A program made the position numbers and the translations under genes. From Bacilli bacterium (lineage in GTDB: Bacteria; Bacillota_I; Bacilli_A; RFN20; CAG-288), in contig JALCRV010000010.1 of NCBI GenBank assembly GCA_022652945.1, positions 29,421-93,420 on the forward strand: 64,000 nucleotides of DNA, written 5' to 3'. Under the pieces are notes generated by a model. That model was not told where the DNA came from. It did not search any database and saw only the letters and a program-made list of their open reading frames with translations. Each line of letters begins with the position of its first letter. Positions within the stretch are counted from its first letter, which is position 1. Shown here piece by piece: positions 51,740-60,440 of this stretch.

Positions 51740-52663
51740 TCACCGCTTGTTTTTATCGATGGGGACTTTGGAAAGATAAGTGGTGGCTTGGAAGTCTTCA
51801 TTTTCTTCCTTGTCATAGTCCTCCAAATAAATCATTTCCGTTCCCTGTTGACCATCTTCCTGTTTCTTCTTCGAGCCGATGCCATACATAGAATAAATCT
51901 CATCGCCTAAGACTAGACACGGGGTGGAAAGACGGCCGATAAAAGTCAATAACGGCAAGGAAAAGACATCGCAATGCAGCAAGATCACATCGGCGGAATA
52001 ATTTAAAACCGCCATCGCAATCGCATCTAAAGACTCAAAAAACAAGGAGCGATCTGTATTCTGAGCCAGGGTGAAAGTGTCCAATGCCAACAAGCTATAA
52101 TCGAATAAATCTTTCCTGTTTTCGGAGTTTTTCAGACGCACAAACTGCACTTTGAATAAATCAGGATGATCGGTCAAGACCAAAACGCGTTTCTTTTTAA
52201 GCAAGGAAGGGATTTGTTTAGCAATCAACTGACGAGTATCAGCGTAAAAATATGTTTTTCCTTTCGGTGAGCACTTAATCACATATCTCATCTTCCTAGT
52301 GGGGGTTATAAATGCCCCATCCAGTTCTTGGAAGGATTTAAGATAACTATTCGTGATATGCTCCATGACCTTGAATGTTAAGGTGTCGGATGGTATCTTC
52401 ATTTTTTCTTCTATCGCTTTATAAAGGGGAGTCGAAAAGTCGGGTTTGATTTTTCGTGAGACAAGCAACCCTTCATAAAGCAACAGGGTTGTAACATCAT
52501 CAATATATGCTATTTTGAGATTGCTTTTTGAAGCCAATGCTAAAAAGGCATCGACAGTTTTTTCTCTTCGGATTATCTTCTTTTCAGGCAAACGAACAGA
52601 CTTTAAGCCAAGGTAAAAGGCCAAGTTCGAGCCGATCAACTGCAAAGATGAAACAATGTTCAT
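51740..52663 (-). CDS. Uncharacterised protein
   Basis: Not recognised. The 307-residue protein is predicted soluble, with a moderately hydrophobic N terminus. Its C-terminal half alternates strands and helices (VLVLTDHPDLF, ADVILLHCDVFSLPLL, TPCLVLGDEIYSMYG), like a PIN- or Rossmann-type fold, but no family motif could be identified. The tail is acidic. It stands alone, with a weak ribosome site, divergent from the HAD gene. Confidence 0.6.
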   Translation of the reverse strand: MNIVSSLQLIGSNLAFYLGLKSVRLPEKKIIRREKTVDAFLALASKSNLKIAYIDDVTTLLLYEGLLVSRKIKPDFSTPLYKAIEEKMKIPSDTLTFKVMEHITNSYLKSFQELDGAFITPTRKMRYVIKCSPKGKTYFYADTRQLIAKQIPSLLKKKRVLVLTDHPDLFKVQFVRLKNSENRKDLFDYSLLALDTFTLAQNTDRSLFFESLDAIAMAVLNYSADVILLHCDVFSLPLLTFIGRLSTPCLVLGDEIYSMYGIGSKKKQEDGQQGTEMIYLEDYDKEENEDFQATTYLSKVPIDKNKR

Positions 52664-52772
52664 TTGGTGCTTTCTTCTTTCTAATTATAGCAAGAGGAAA
52701 ACAATATACAAATCATAGAGCAATTATGTTTTTTAAATGTTAAACTTATACAGTACAGATGAGGCGCACGAA

Positions 52773-53492
52773 ATGAAACTAGAATATGTTCTGTTCGATT
52801 GCTGGGATACGGTCATCCACTTCGGCTTAAAAAAGCCCGATGGCAACCTGCATGCTATTTATAACCATATCACCGATCCTTCCAATTACCCTTTTGAGCA
52901 GTTTAAAGATGATTTTTTATCGTTTATGCATGACTATTATGCTTCGACAATCTACGATGTCAGCGCCGAAGCCATCTTAGCCTACCTTATTGAAAAAAGA
53001 GAAAAGAAACTTAATTGCGGATATGAAGAAGCGGTGATTGAAGCCGCTCAAGAATACGATGCCTCGATAATCCCGGGGCTTAAAGATTTCTGCTCCTATC
53101 TAGCAAGCAAGAATATCAAATGCTCCGTGCTCTCTAACACAATCCATTCTCAAGAGATCACTGCTGGCTTAATTAAAAGAGCGTGGAATGATCATCCTTT
53201 CGAGCAGATTATCTGCTCTTCCACCTACGCTGTGAAAAAGCCGGATGCTCGTTTCTTTGAGCTTGGGGCAATCAAAGTCCACCATCACCCGGAGAATATC
53301 ATCTTTATCGGAGATAATATCCATACGGATATCCGCGGAGCTTCCCAGGCTGGATTAGCACCCTTCTGGCTTAACTGGAAAGGCAACTTAGCCACCGAGG
53401 AAGATATCGACGGCATCAATTTCCGTGAGATCAGTTCCTATAAAGAACTGTCCGATATCTTAGAAAGTGAGAAGCATAACTATGGATTCTGA
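52773..53492 (+). CDS. HAD-superfamily phosphatase
   Basis: A 239-residue HAD hydrolase: nucleophile motif I DCWDTV near the N terminus, motif II SNT, motif III KKPDARFF, and motif IV IGDNIHTDIRGA. The helical cap between motifs I and II places it in the HADSF subclass I group (YjjG/phosphoglycolate-type). The start at 52773 (MKLEYVLFD) is chosen because a GAGGCG ribosome site precedes it; an ATG at 52737 has none. It overlaps the thioesterase gene by 11 bases. The substrate is unknown. Confidence 0.85.
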   Translation: MKLEYVLFDCWDTVIHFGLKKPDGNLHAIYNHITDPSNYPFEQFKDDFLSFMHDYYASTIYDVSAEAILAYLIEKREKKLNCGYEEAVIEAAQEYDASIIPGLKDFCSYLASKNIKCSVLSNTIHSQEITAGLIKRAWNDHPFEQIICSSTYAVKKPDARFFELGAIKVHHHPENIIFIGDNIHTDIRGASQAGLAPFWLNWKGNLATEEDIDGINFREISSYKELSDILESEKHNYGF

Positions 53493-54228
53493 TGAATATT
53501 TCATGCGCTCTATTCCCTGCGCTTTTTCTTATTCTTTCCGCGATTTAAATAATAACCCTTTCCCTTCTCATATCCTTCAGGCCTTCCAAGACGTCGCTTC
53601 CAGGCAAGTCGACGACATGGGCCTAGGCTATGAGGACCTTTTAAAAGATGATTTGATCTGGGCTTTGATCAAAGTCCGCTTCCGCTTCGTCGGAAAGATT
53701 CAGAAAGAAGAAGCCGTGGTCACCACTTGGCCTCATAAACAAGGTGTCTTAAGGTTCGACCGTGATTATTCCATCTCTAACCCCTCGGGTGAGGAAGCGG
53801 TCATCGGGACTTCAGAGTGGGCTGTCTTAAATATCAATACTCGCCGCTTAGTCCGCCCGCCTTTTACTTATCCCTTAAATAAAAAACTCTATCCCAGAGT
53901 TACCATCCCGGAAGGCTATTTTGCCTTAAATGGCTTTTCAACCGAGAAGATGGAGCCAGCTATCACTCACCAAGTCGTCTTTACTGATCTAGACCATAAT
54001 AAGCATGCTAACAATACCGGCTATGCTTCCCTCGCTATCGATTCGATTCCCAACATAGAAAATTACCGCGTAAAGGAAATGCAGATTAGTTTTTTAGAAG
54101 AGGTACGTTTCCATGATCGCGTCTCCACTTACTGCCAAGCTAAAGGGGAAGATACCTATGAGGTCATCGGTATCCGTTCCGATGGAGTCCGCTCTTTTGA
54201 TTCCTTAATCATTTTGGAACATATATAA
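53482..54228 (+). CDS. Acyl-ACP thioesterase
   Basis: Releases fatty acids from acyl carrier protein. The 248-residue protein has two hot-dog domains as in the bacterial FatA/FatB-like family. The second contains TDLDHNKHANNTGYA, matching the conserved D-x-N/H-x-HxNN pattern, and the N-terminal domain has the expected W/F-rich substrate segment. The start is uncertain: an in-frame GTG at 53467 would add five residues, and neither has a strong ribosome site. It is read with the overlapping HAD gene. Confidence 0.85.
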   Translation: MDSDEYFMRSIPCAFSYSFRDLNNNPFPSHILQAFQDVASRQVDDMGLGYEDLLKDDLIWALIKVRFRFVGKIQKEEAVVTTWPHKQGVLRFDRDYSISNPSGEEAVIGTSEWAVLNINTRRLVRPPFTYPLNKKLYPRVTIPEGYFALNGFSTEKMEPAITHQVVFTDLDHNKHANNTGYASLAIDSIPNIENYRVKEMQISFLEEVRFHDRVSTYCQAKGEDTYEVIGIRSDGVRSFDSLIILEHI

Positions 54229-54245
54229 TAGGAAGGATGAAAGGC

Positions 54246-54632
54246 ATGAATATGGAAAAGAACAAAATAGATATCAAAGGTCACTTCAAGACCCTGCAAA
54301 TGGAAAACTGGATCATCCTCGCCATCGAGACAGTGATCTTTGTGGTCTTCGTCATCGCCGATTGCTGGTTCTGGGCTGACTTAGCTCAGGGCAAGTCCTT
54401 CTTAGGTGAGGGCAATAAAGGCTACGAAATCGCGGTGGCTATCGTCGTCCTATGTCTGATGCTGATGATGCTTTGTGTGGTTATCTACGATCTCTTCTTC
54501 CGCAATTACGTTAAAGAAAGAGAAGGGATCACTGAAAAGACCATCCATAATGGCCGGGTGATTGTCATCTCCAAAGAAGCCCCGAAAAAAGAGACTTCCG
54601 AAGAGAAAGAAGAACCCGCTTCTAAAAAATAA
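54246..54632 (+). CDS. Small two-helix membrane protein
   Basis: Not recognised. 128 residues with two membrane helices (about 20-43 and 60-85) and a charged C-terminal tail rich in Lys and Glu. The start at 54246 is preferred over an ATG at 54237 because GGAAGG lies 9 bases before it. It follows the thioesterase by 17 bases and likely shares its transcript. Confidence 0.7.
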   Translation: MNMEKNKIDIKGHFKTLQMENWIILAIETVIFVVFVIADCWFWADLAQGKSFLGEGNKGYEIAVAIVVLCLMLMMLCVVIYDLFFRNYVKEREGITEKTIHNGRVIVISKEAPKKETSEEKEEPASKK

Positions 54633-54677
54633 GAAAATAACCAGTTATAGACAGACGGCTCCTACTCAGGGGCCGTT

Positions 54678-55385
54678 TTATTTTAAGCGCGAAAAAGCGT
54701 ACAAAGCAATCACGACCGCTGTTGAAAGATTCAACGAATCAACCTCGGATGACTGCTCGATAAAAACCGTCCGATCATTTTTAAATGATTTATCAAGTCC
54801 CGTAGCTTCATTCCCGAAAACTAAAGAGTAAGCCCCGGAAGGCTTCTCCGCTTCTTTAAGTCCTTTCGCTTTCTCATCGAGCATAAAAGGATAATAAGGC
54901 CGAGGGTATTTTTCCTCGTAAGCGGCGAAAGATTCAAAAGTCTGAATCCTCAAGGCGAAGAAAGCGCCCATGGAAGCGCGGAGGGTCTTAGGATTAAAAC
55001 GATCCGCCGAGGGCAGAATCAACGCCAAGTCTTTAAAACCGAAAGCCAACATTGAGCGCATGATATTACCTAAATTACCCTGATCGGAAGGATTGACTAA
55101 GACCACGTGCGGGAGAGTAGGATTCAATTCATCCTGGTATTTACGGAAAACTCCGATGACATGATCGTTATCCTTGGAGGCGAGGCGATCAAAAACATTC
55201 TTAGAGAAAATAATCTTCTCAGGTGGGACGAGAGCGGAAATCTTCTTATAACCGAAGCTATCGGCTGCATCCTCGCTGAAATAGACCATCATCAAAGCTT
55301 CCGGGTGCTGTTTAAGCAACTCAAAAGTCGGAAAGAAGCCTTCGACATAAGAATAGTCCGCGTCTTTGGTGTATGGTTTAATCAC
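54678..55385 (-). CDS. SpoU/TrmH-family RNA methyltransferase
   Basis: A 235-residue SPOUT-class 2'-O-ribose methyltransferase. Motif 1 appears as NPSDQGNLGNIMRS, motif 2 as LVFGNEATGLD, and motif 3 as VDSLNLSTAVVIALYAF, which together bind S-adenosylmethionine in the trefoil knot. The N-terminal region is a short substrate-binding part. The exact rRNA or tRNA target cannot be told. It lies downstream of the rpsF-ssb-rpsR unit but after that operon's terminator. Confidence 0.9.
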   Translation of the reverse strand: MIKPYTKDADYSYVEGFFPTFELLKQHPEALMMVYFSEDAADSFGYKKISALVPPEKIIFSKNVFDRLASKDNDHVIGVFRKYQDELNPTLPHVVLVNPSDQGNLGNIMRSMLAFGFKDLALILPSADRFNPKTLRASMGAFFALRIQTFESFAAYEEKYPRPYYPFMLDEKAKGLKEAEKPSGAYSLVFGNEATGLDKSFKNDRTVFIEQSSEVDSLNLSTAVVIALYAFSRLK

Positions 55386-55399
55386 GTTCTTATTATATC

Positions 55400-55429
55400 A
55401 AAAAGCCCCGCCTTGGAAGACGGGGCTTT
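55400..55429 (-). terminator. Intrinsic terminator of the rpsF-ssb-rpsR operon
   Basis: On the minus strand, a GCCCCG/CGGGGC stem with a ten-base loop is followed by five T, 15 bases after the rpsR stop. Confidence 0.9.
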
Positions 55430-55443
55430 AGACGAATCAAGGA

Positions 55444-55668
55444 TTAGTCGCCGATATACGGCAAGAGAGCCATGAATCTGGCGCGTTTAACCGCGACAGC
55501 TAACTGTCTCTGATGCTTTGCACAGGTACCGGAGATTCTACGCGGAGTGATCTTGCCAGACGGCGAGATAAATCTCTTGAGAAGTTCGATATCTTTGTAA
55601 TCGATGTTCTTGATCTTGTTCTTAGTGAAATAGCAGACTTTGTTCACTATCGGTCTTTTTTTGAACAT
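55444..55668 (-). CDS. rpsR: 30S ribosomal protein S18
   Basis: A 74-residue S18 containing the conserved [15 protein letters not shown] and [17 protein letters not shown] regions. It is the last gene of rpsF-ssb-rpsR, the standard bacterial order, 17 bases after ssb. S18 pairs with S6 in the small-subunit platform. Confidence 0.97.
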   Translation of the reverse strand: MFKKRPIVNKVCYFTKNKIKNIDYKDIELLKRFISPSGKITPRRISGTCAKHQRQLAVAVKRARFMALLPYIGD

Positions 55669-55685
55669 GGATAATATATTCCTTT

Positions 55686-56144
55686 CTAGAACGGAAGCTG
55701 GTCGTCAGTTGTATCGATTCCGTTTTCCGGCTCATCTCGATCCTCAGCGGACTTCGAGACCGGTTTTTCGGACGACGGAGCAGAGGTAGACTGGACTCCA
55801 TCCTCGATATCAGGGGCGTTATTAGAATCGCCTTTCTTTTCGAGGAACTGAACCTGTTCCGCAATAATCTCGATGACATTCACAGTGTGGCCATCACGGG
55901 ATTGATAAGAACGCTGATTAAGACGCCCGTCGACACCGACGAGGCTGCCTTTCTTCATGAACTTAGCGACATTCTCCGCCGTAGCATTCCATGCAGTGCA
56001 CGGAAAGAAACTAGCAGATCTTTCGCCGTTGGATCTCTGACGATTATCGACCGCCAGTGTGAAAGAGACCACCGAGCTGCCGTTATTCGTTTTCTTCAAT
56101 TCAGGATCCTTGACAAGTCTCCCGACAACTACCACTCTGTTCAT
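55686..56144 (-). CDS. ssb: Single-stranded DNA-binding protein
   Basis: A 152-residue SSB with the N-terminal OB fold ([19 protein letters not shown], then VSFTLAVDN and the W-A-E-N segment AWNATAENV), a flexible Ser/Asp-rich linker, and the acidic tip DDQLPF that binds partner proteins. It sits between rpsF and rpsR as usual. Confidence 0.97.
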   Translation of the reverse strand: MNRVVVVGRLVKDPELKKTNNGSSVVSFTLAVDNRQRSNGERSASFFPCTAWNATAENVAKFMKKGSLVGVDGRLNQRSYQSRDGHTVNVIEIIAEQVQFLEKKGDSNNAPDIEDGVQSTSAPSSEKPVSKSAEDRDEPENGIDTTDDQLPF

Positions 56145-56177
56145 CTTGACTTACCCTCCTATTTTGTAGCTTTGTTC

Positions 56178-56468
56178 TTACTCAGCCACTGTAATCAGAT
56201 AGCGCAAGACGTTAGGGTTATTTCTGGTAAGACGATCAAATTCCTTGATAGCCTTGTCATCATTAACCTCGACCTTGAGTACAACATAGTAGCCCTTGGA
56301 TTCCTTCTTGATCTGATAAGCCAGATCGCGGAGTCCCCACTCATTGACATCGGCGACTTTGCCACCGTTATCAGTAAGAAGCTTCTGGAGATTGGCGTTC
56401 TCAGTTTTGATCGCGTCAGCATCCAGACTGGGTCTAAGAATGTACATGATCTCGTATTTCTTGGACAT
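56178..56468 (-). CDS. rpsF: 30S ribosomal protein S6
   Basis: A 96-residue S6. The start MSKKYEIMYILRPSLD at 56468 is the family N terminus and has a perfect GGAGGT ribosome site; the longer open frame to 56582 has no support. The conserved EWGLRDLAYQIKKESKGYYV region is present (quoted exactly to 20 residues). It heads the rpsF-ssb-rpsR operon, behind a structured leader. Confidence 0.97.
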   Translation of the reverse strand: MSKKYEIMYILRPSLDADAIKTENANLQKLLTDNGGKVADVNEWGLRDLAYQIKKESKGYYVVLKVEVNDDKAIKEFDRLTRNNPNVLRYLITVAE

Positions 56469-56491
56469 GTTACACCTCCCTTTGGACATCG

Positions 56492-56560
56492 GCTGTTCTG
56501 CATTAAGTGAACAGCAGAGAGAATGGCACTCTTTCATGCCATTATCATGCTTAATGATAA
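56492..56560 (-). promoter_or_regulatory. Structured rpsF leader, candidate S6:S18 autoregulatory RNA
   Basis: Three consecutive hairpins with perfect 7-bp stems precede rpsF: GCTGTTC/GAACAGC (56492-56515), AATGGCA/TGCCATT (56522-56543) and TTATCAT/ATGATAA (56542-56560). On the mRNA strand the last stem is followed by CCGATG. Leaders of rpsF operons in many bacteria bind the S6:S18 dimer through a CCG element; assignment to that class is inferred from position and the CCG. Confidence 0.45.
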
Positions 56561-56730
56561 GGCACGGGGGACCAAAAGTCAAAGCATACTTTCAATCCCT
56601 ACACAAGATATAGGCCCCTTAAAAGCAATTTTTTAGGAAATTATCTTTTTCTTTCGAAAAATAGGCTTATCTTCTACCTTGTAGCCAACATATAATACTA
56701 TTGTCTAAAAGAACATATAATATATATCGA

Positions 56731-56745
56731 CGGCAAATTTTGCCG
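56731..56745 (+). repeat. Palindrome at the presumed trpS transcription start
   Basis: CGGCAAA and TTTGCCG flank a single T. It lies about 10 bases after a TATAAT (56716-56721) and 28 bases before the trpS ATG. It may be an operator or a short 5' hairpin. No T-box (GGGTGGNACC-type) element is present in this leader. Confidence 0.6.
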
Positions 56746-56772
56746 CTTGAAAGCTAAGGAGGAAAAAGATCT

Positions 56773-57768
56773 ATGGCCAGAGTATTATCAGGAGTGAAGC
56801 CCACCGGCAAAATGACGTTAGGAAACTATTTAGGTTCCTTCCGTAACTTTCCGAAATTCCAAGATGACAACCAAGCGTATATTTTCGTCGCTGATCTTCA
56901 CGCTTTGACTTTACCTATCGATCCTTTAGTCCTCCATTCCACCACTTACGATATCGTCTCTTTCTATCTGGCCTCCGGACTGGATCCTAAAAAGACCGTT
57001 CTTTTCCGCCAATCGGATATCCCGGAAGTCGGAATGCTTAATGCCATCTTAGTCAACTATGTCTATATGGGTGAGCTTTCCTTGATGACCCAATTCAAGG
57101 AAAAATCAGCTAAGCTCAACCAAAAGGCCATCGGCTGCGGCCTATTCACCTACCCCGTCTTAATGGCAGCGGATATTTTCCTTTATGATTCGGATATCGT
57201 CCCGGTCGGAGAAGATCAAAGGCAGCATGTCGAACTCGCTCATGAAATCGCCCGCCGATTCAATTCACGCTACGGAGGAGAAATCATCAAGCTTCCAAAA
57301 TATGTCACTCCCGCCGTCGGCAAGAGAATCATGTCCTTATCCGATCCTTTGCATAAGATGTCTAAATCGGATGATAGAGAAGCCCAAAAAGGTGTTATCT
57401 ATCTGCAGGATGATGAGAAAACTATCCGGAAAAAGATCATGTCGGCTATCACCGATTCCGGCAGCGAAGTCAAATTCGATCCGGCCGAGAAGCCCGGCAT
57501 CTCTAATCTATTGACAATCTACGGAGCTCTTAAAGGCATGGAGCCTGAAGAAGCCAGCAAACTCTTCGTTGGACAAAACTACGGCACTTTTAAAAAAGCG
57601 GTCGCGGATGCCGTAATGGATGAACTCGGGCCTTTCCAGCAGCGCTTTAACGCCTTCAGAAGCGACGAAAGTGCTTTGGAAGACTTATTCAGCCAGGGGG
57701 CTTTAAAAGCCCGGGAAGCGGCTAAACCGGTCCTTAACAGGGTGATGAAGGCCGTCGGCTTAAGATAG
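56773..57768 (+). CDS. trpS: Tryptophan--tRNA ligase
   Basis: Class I synthetase that charges tRNA-Trp. The 331-residue protein has the HIGH-equivalent TLGNYLG (15-21), KMSKS at 195-199, and the tryptophan-pocket region GEDQRQHVELAHEIA. Length is normal. A strong AAGGAGG ribosome site precedes the ATG. The next gene follows 22 bases later. Confidence 0.96.
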   Translation: MARVLSGVKPTGKMTLGNYLGSFRNFPKFQDDNQAYIFVADLHALTLPIDPLVLHSTTYDIVSFYLASGLDPKKTVLFRQSDIPEVGMLNAILVNYVYMGELSLMTQFKEKSAKLNQKAIGCGLFTYPVLMAADIFLYDSDIVPVGEDQRQHVELAHEIARRFNSRYGGEIIKLPKYVTPAVGKRIMSLSDPLHKMSKSDDREAQKGVIYLQDDEKTIRKKIMSAITDSGSEVKFDPAEKPGISNLLTIYGALKGMEPEEASKLFVGQNYGTFKKAVADAVMDELGPFQQRFNAFRSDESALEDLFSQGALKAREAAKPVLNRVMKAVGLR

Positions 57769-57790
57769 TTCTCTTTAACAGTTATATATT

Positions 57791-58600
57791 ATGGATAAAA
57801 CTCTAGTTGCTTTAGATATGGACGGGACTCTTTTGAACGAGCAAAAAACTATTCCCTCCTCTACGAAACAATATTTACGACACCTTCAAGAGGTCGGAGT
57901 GGAAATCGCCATCGCCTCAGGACGTCCTTACCGCGCCATTAAACCTTATTACGATGAAATAGGCCTCAACGGCAAAGTCTGCTGCTATAACGGCGGAGTC
58001 GCTATTGCTCCTAAAGAACACGAGCGGATCATCTGGCAGAAGACCTTTCCTTTGAGCCTGGTGAAAATGATCGTCGAGACAATCGGAAAAGAAGCCTTCG
58101 TCAATGTCCTCTGCGAGGACATGACGACTCTTTATCTCGCTTACGACAATACGGCGATGGATTCTTACGCTTATAAAAAAGGCATGGATTTAAAATTCGG
58201 CGAGGACTTTTCCAAGCTGTCTTTTAACCCACTCGGAGTGATTTTCGCTTTAAAGAGCGAAAAGGACCGCTATAAATTAACAAAACTCGGCGGTTCCTCT
58301 TTAAAAGGCATCGGGCTCCGTTTCTGGGATAATTCCTTGGTCGGCGAACTTTATTTCGATGAGGTCAATAAATTCACCGCTATCCAGAAAATCGCTGAAG
58401 AAAAGCATATCGCTAACCGCAACATCATCGCTTTCGGGGATGCGGATAACGACATCGAAATGCTGATGAGATCAGGTATCGGAGTCGGAATGTCAAACGG
58501 CTCGGAAAACGCCAAACGCTACGCCGATATGGTCTCTTTAGATGATAACGATCACGCAGGGGTGGAAAAGACATTGCGCCTTTTGCTTCCGGGGATTTAA
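57791..58600 (+). CDS. Cof-type HAD phosphatase
   Basis: A 269-residue HAD-IIB hydrolase. Motif I DMDGTLL is at 9-15, motif II SGRPY, then a C2B cap domain, and motif IV GDADNDIEML with the closing GVGMSNGSENAK. This family removes phosphate from sugar phosphates, nucleotides or cofactors; the particular substrate is not predictable. It probably shares the trpS transcript. Confidence 0.92.
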   Translation: MDKTLVALDMDGTLLNEQKTIPSSTKQYLRHLQEVGVEIAIASGRPYRAIKPYYDEIGLNGKVCCYNGGVAIAPKEHERIIWQKTFPLSLVKMIVETIGKEAFVNVLCEDMTTLYLAYDNTAMDSYAYKKGMDLKFGEDFSKLSFNPLGVIFALKSEKDRYKLTKLGGSSLKGIGLRFWDNSLVGELYFDEVNKFTAIQKIAEEKHIANRNIIAFGDADNDIEMLMRSGIGVGMSNGSENAKRYADMVSLDDNDHAGVEKTLRLLLPGI

Positions 58601-58607
58601 AAGAACT

Positions 58608-58655
58608 AAAAAAGCCTCCTAGGTCAAGATTAAGACCTATAATGGAGGCTTTTTA
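58608..58655. terminator. Long bidirectional terminator
   Basis: Arms AAGCCTCC/GGAGGCTT enclose an inner stem TAGGTC/GACCTA; A and T runs lie on either side. It separates the Cof-type phosphatase and the phosphohexomutase genes, which converge. Confidence 0.9.
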
Positions 58656-58660
58656 CGTCT

Positions 58661-60382
58661 TTACTTTTTATCTAAGCCGAGGATATGAAGAATATCCTTA
58701 TGGAAGAGATCCGGCTTATTCTCCGCCGCTTCTCTCTTTTGATCGACCGCTTCATAATAGAACTTGCACTTCGGCTCGGTCCCGGAAGGACGGATAGCGA
58801 GCCACGAGCCATCAGCTAAGAAGAAACGCAGGACATCGGAGAGAGGGAACCCGGTCAAAGGGCTGACTTTCTTGCCTTCGTGCTTTTCCTGCTTCAGATA
58901 ATCTTCGTAGGCGACGACTTTCACACCGGAGAGCTCATTAAAAGGATGAGTGCGCAATTCATTCATGATCTTCTGCATATCTTTCTGCCCGGCTTCGCCA
59001 GGGAAGAAAATATTGAAGACCTTATCGATATGATACCCGTAGATCTTATAAAGCTCTTCAAGTTTCTCATCCAGTCTCTTCCCTTCTTTCAGAAGGTAGT
59101 GATTGGCCATCTCAGCGATCATCAATAAGGACTCGAGAGAATCCTTATCGCGGCAGAACGGTGCGAAAATATAGCCGTAGGATTCCTCGTAGCCGAATTC
59201 AAACTTGAATTCCCCGGTCTTATCGGCTTGGTTCATCGCCGCCCCGATATATTTAAACCCGGTCAGGAACGAACGGGTCTTGCAGCCGTAATGAGCAGCG
59301 ATCTTTTCACCTAAAGTAGAGGTGACAATCGTATCGCACATCACCGACTTAGAAGTCAGAAGCCCGCGTTTAGCTCTCTCTGAAAGCACGTATTCCATCA
59401 ATAAGGCTCCCGTCTGATTGCCGGTATAGAGTTCGTACTTCCCTTTTGAATCCAAGAAACCCATCCCGACACGATCCGCATCCGGATCGGTGGTCAGAAT
59501 CAAATCCGCGTGGTGTTCTTCGGCGACCTTTAAAGCCTCGACGTAAGCTTCTTTCATCTCCGGATTAGGAGAAAGGGTGTTGGAGAACAAAGGATCGGGG
59601 GTACACTGATCGAGGACCGGGAAGAAATTAGTCTGATCGTAACCCAGCTCTTTAAATAGCCTTCTCCCGAGGACGGAAGAAGTCCCGTGCTGAGGAGTAA
59701 AGACGATCTTGATGACTTTCTTATCATCGCCGTTGATGGCAACCGAATGGACCTTTTCCATAAAGGCATCATCGACCTCGGAGGTCAAAAGCTTTTGAGT
59801 CCCCGGGACCTCGGCGACTTTATAAGTCAAAGTCAGTTCATCACCTAAAGTGGCGATGATGTCTAAGAAAGGCTGAATCTGCTCCGGGACCAGCTGGCAG
59901 CCGGTATCGTCGTAGACTTTGTAGCCGTTATATTCTTTCGGGTTATGGGAAGCGGTGACCATGATGCCGCCGCAGGCTTTTTCATAGCGCACCGAAAATG
60001 ACAGCTCCGGAGTCGGACGGAGAGAATCGAAAATGAAAGTATCGATTCCAAAGTCATTCAGGACTTTAGAAGCTGCTAAGACAAAATTACGGGAATTGGT
60101 TCTATTATCGTGAGAAAGGACCACACCCTTTTTCTTTGCGGCTTCCCCGTAAGTCTTCAATAGATACATCGCAAACCCGACAGTCACTTTGCGGACGGTA
60201 AAGACATTCATGCGGTTCGAGCCCGGGCCTAAAACGCCTCTCATGCCACCGGTCCCGAATTCCAGATCGCGATAGAACATATCTTCGATCTCTTCTTTGC
60301 TCGCTTTCGCAATCTGCTTTTTCAGTTCTTCATCGACCAAAGGCGAAGCAAGCCACAAATTCTTTTTCTCTTCACTTGTCAT
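58661..60382 (-). CDS. Phosphoglucomutase/phosphomannomutase
   Basis: Alpha-D-phosphohexomutase interconverting hexose 1- and 6-phosphates for glycan and cell-envelope precursors. The 573-residue protein has the catalytic serine in TASHNPKEYNGYK (near residue 143), the metal loop TDPDADRVG (near 304), the sugar loop EESYGY, and the phosphate-binding RPSGTEPK (near 542). Length and motifs fit the PgcA-type enzymes of Bacilli. A GGAGG ribosome site precedes the start. It is downstream of the four-gene unit from 63773, possibly with its own promoter in the AT-rich gap. Confidence 0.93.
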   Translation of the reverse strand: MTSEEKKNLWLASPLVDEELKKQIAKASKEEIEDMFYRDLEFGTGGMRGVLGPGSNRMNVFTVRKVTVGFAMYLLKTYGEAAKKKGVVLSHDNRTNSRNFVLAASKVLNDFGIDTFIFDSLRPTPELSFSVRYEKACGGIMVTASHNPKEYNGYKVYDDTGCQLVPEQIQPFLDIIATLGDELTLTYKVAEVPGTQKLLTSEVDDAFMEKVHSVAINGDDKKVIKIVFTPQHGTSSVLGRRLFKELGYDQTNFFPVLDQCTPDPLFSNTLSPNPEMKEAYVEALKVAEEHHADLILTTDPDADRVGMGFLDSKGKYELYTGNQTGALLMEYVLSERAKRGLLTSKSVMCDTIVTSTLGEKIAAHYGCKTRSFLTGFKYIGAAMNQADKTGEFKFEFGYEESYGYIFAPFCRDKDSLESLLMIAEMANHYLLKEGKRLDEKLEELYKIYGYHIDKVFNIFFPGEAGQKDMQKIMNELRTHPFNELSGVKVVAYEDYLKQEKHEGKKVSPLTGFPLSDVLRFFLADGSWLAIRPSGTEPKCKFYYEAVDQKREAAENKPDLFHKDILHILGLDKK

Positions 60383-60440
60383 CTTTATACCTCCTTGTAA
60401 TTTTTTCCTGATTTACATCTACTTAATATAATATATCATT

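Noticed and set aside
56583..56772. T-box riboswitch before trpS
   Set aside because: No T-box core or specifier-loop hairpin, and no terminator, were found in the leader.
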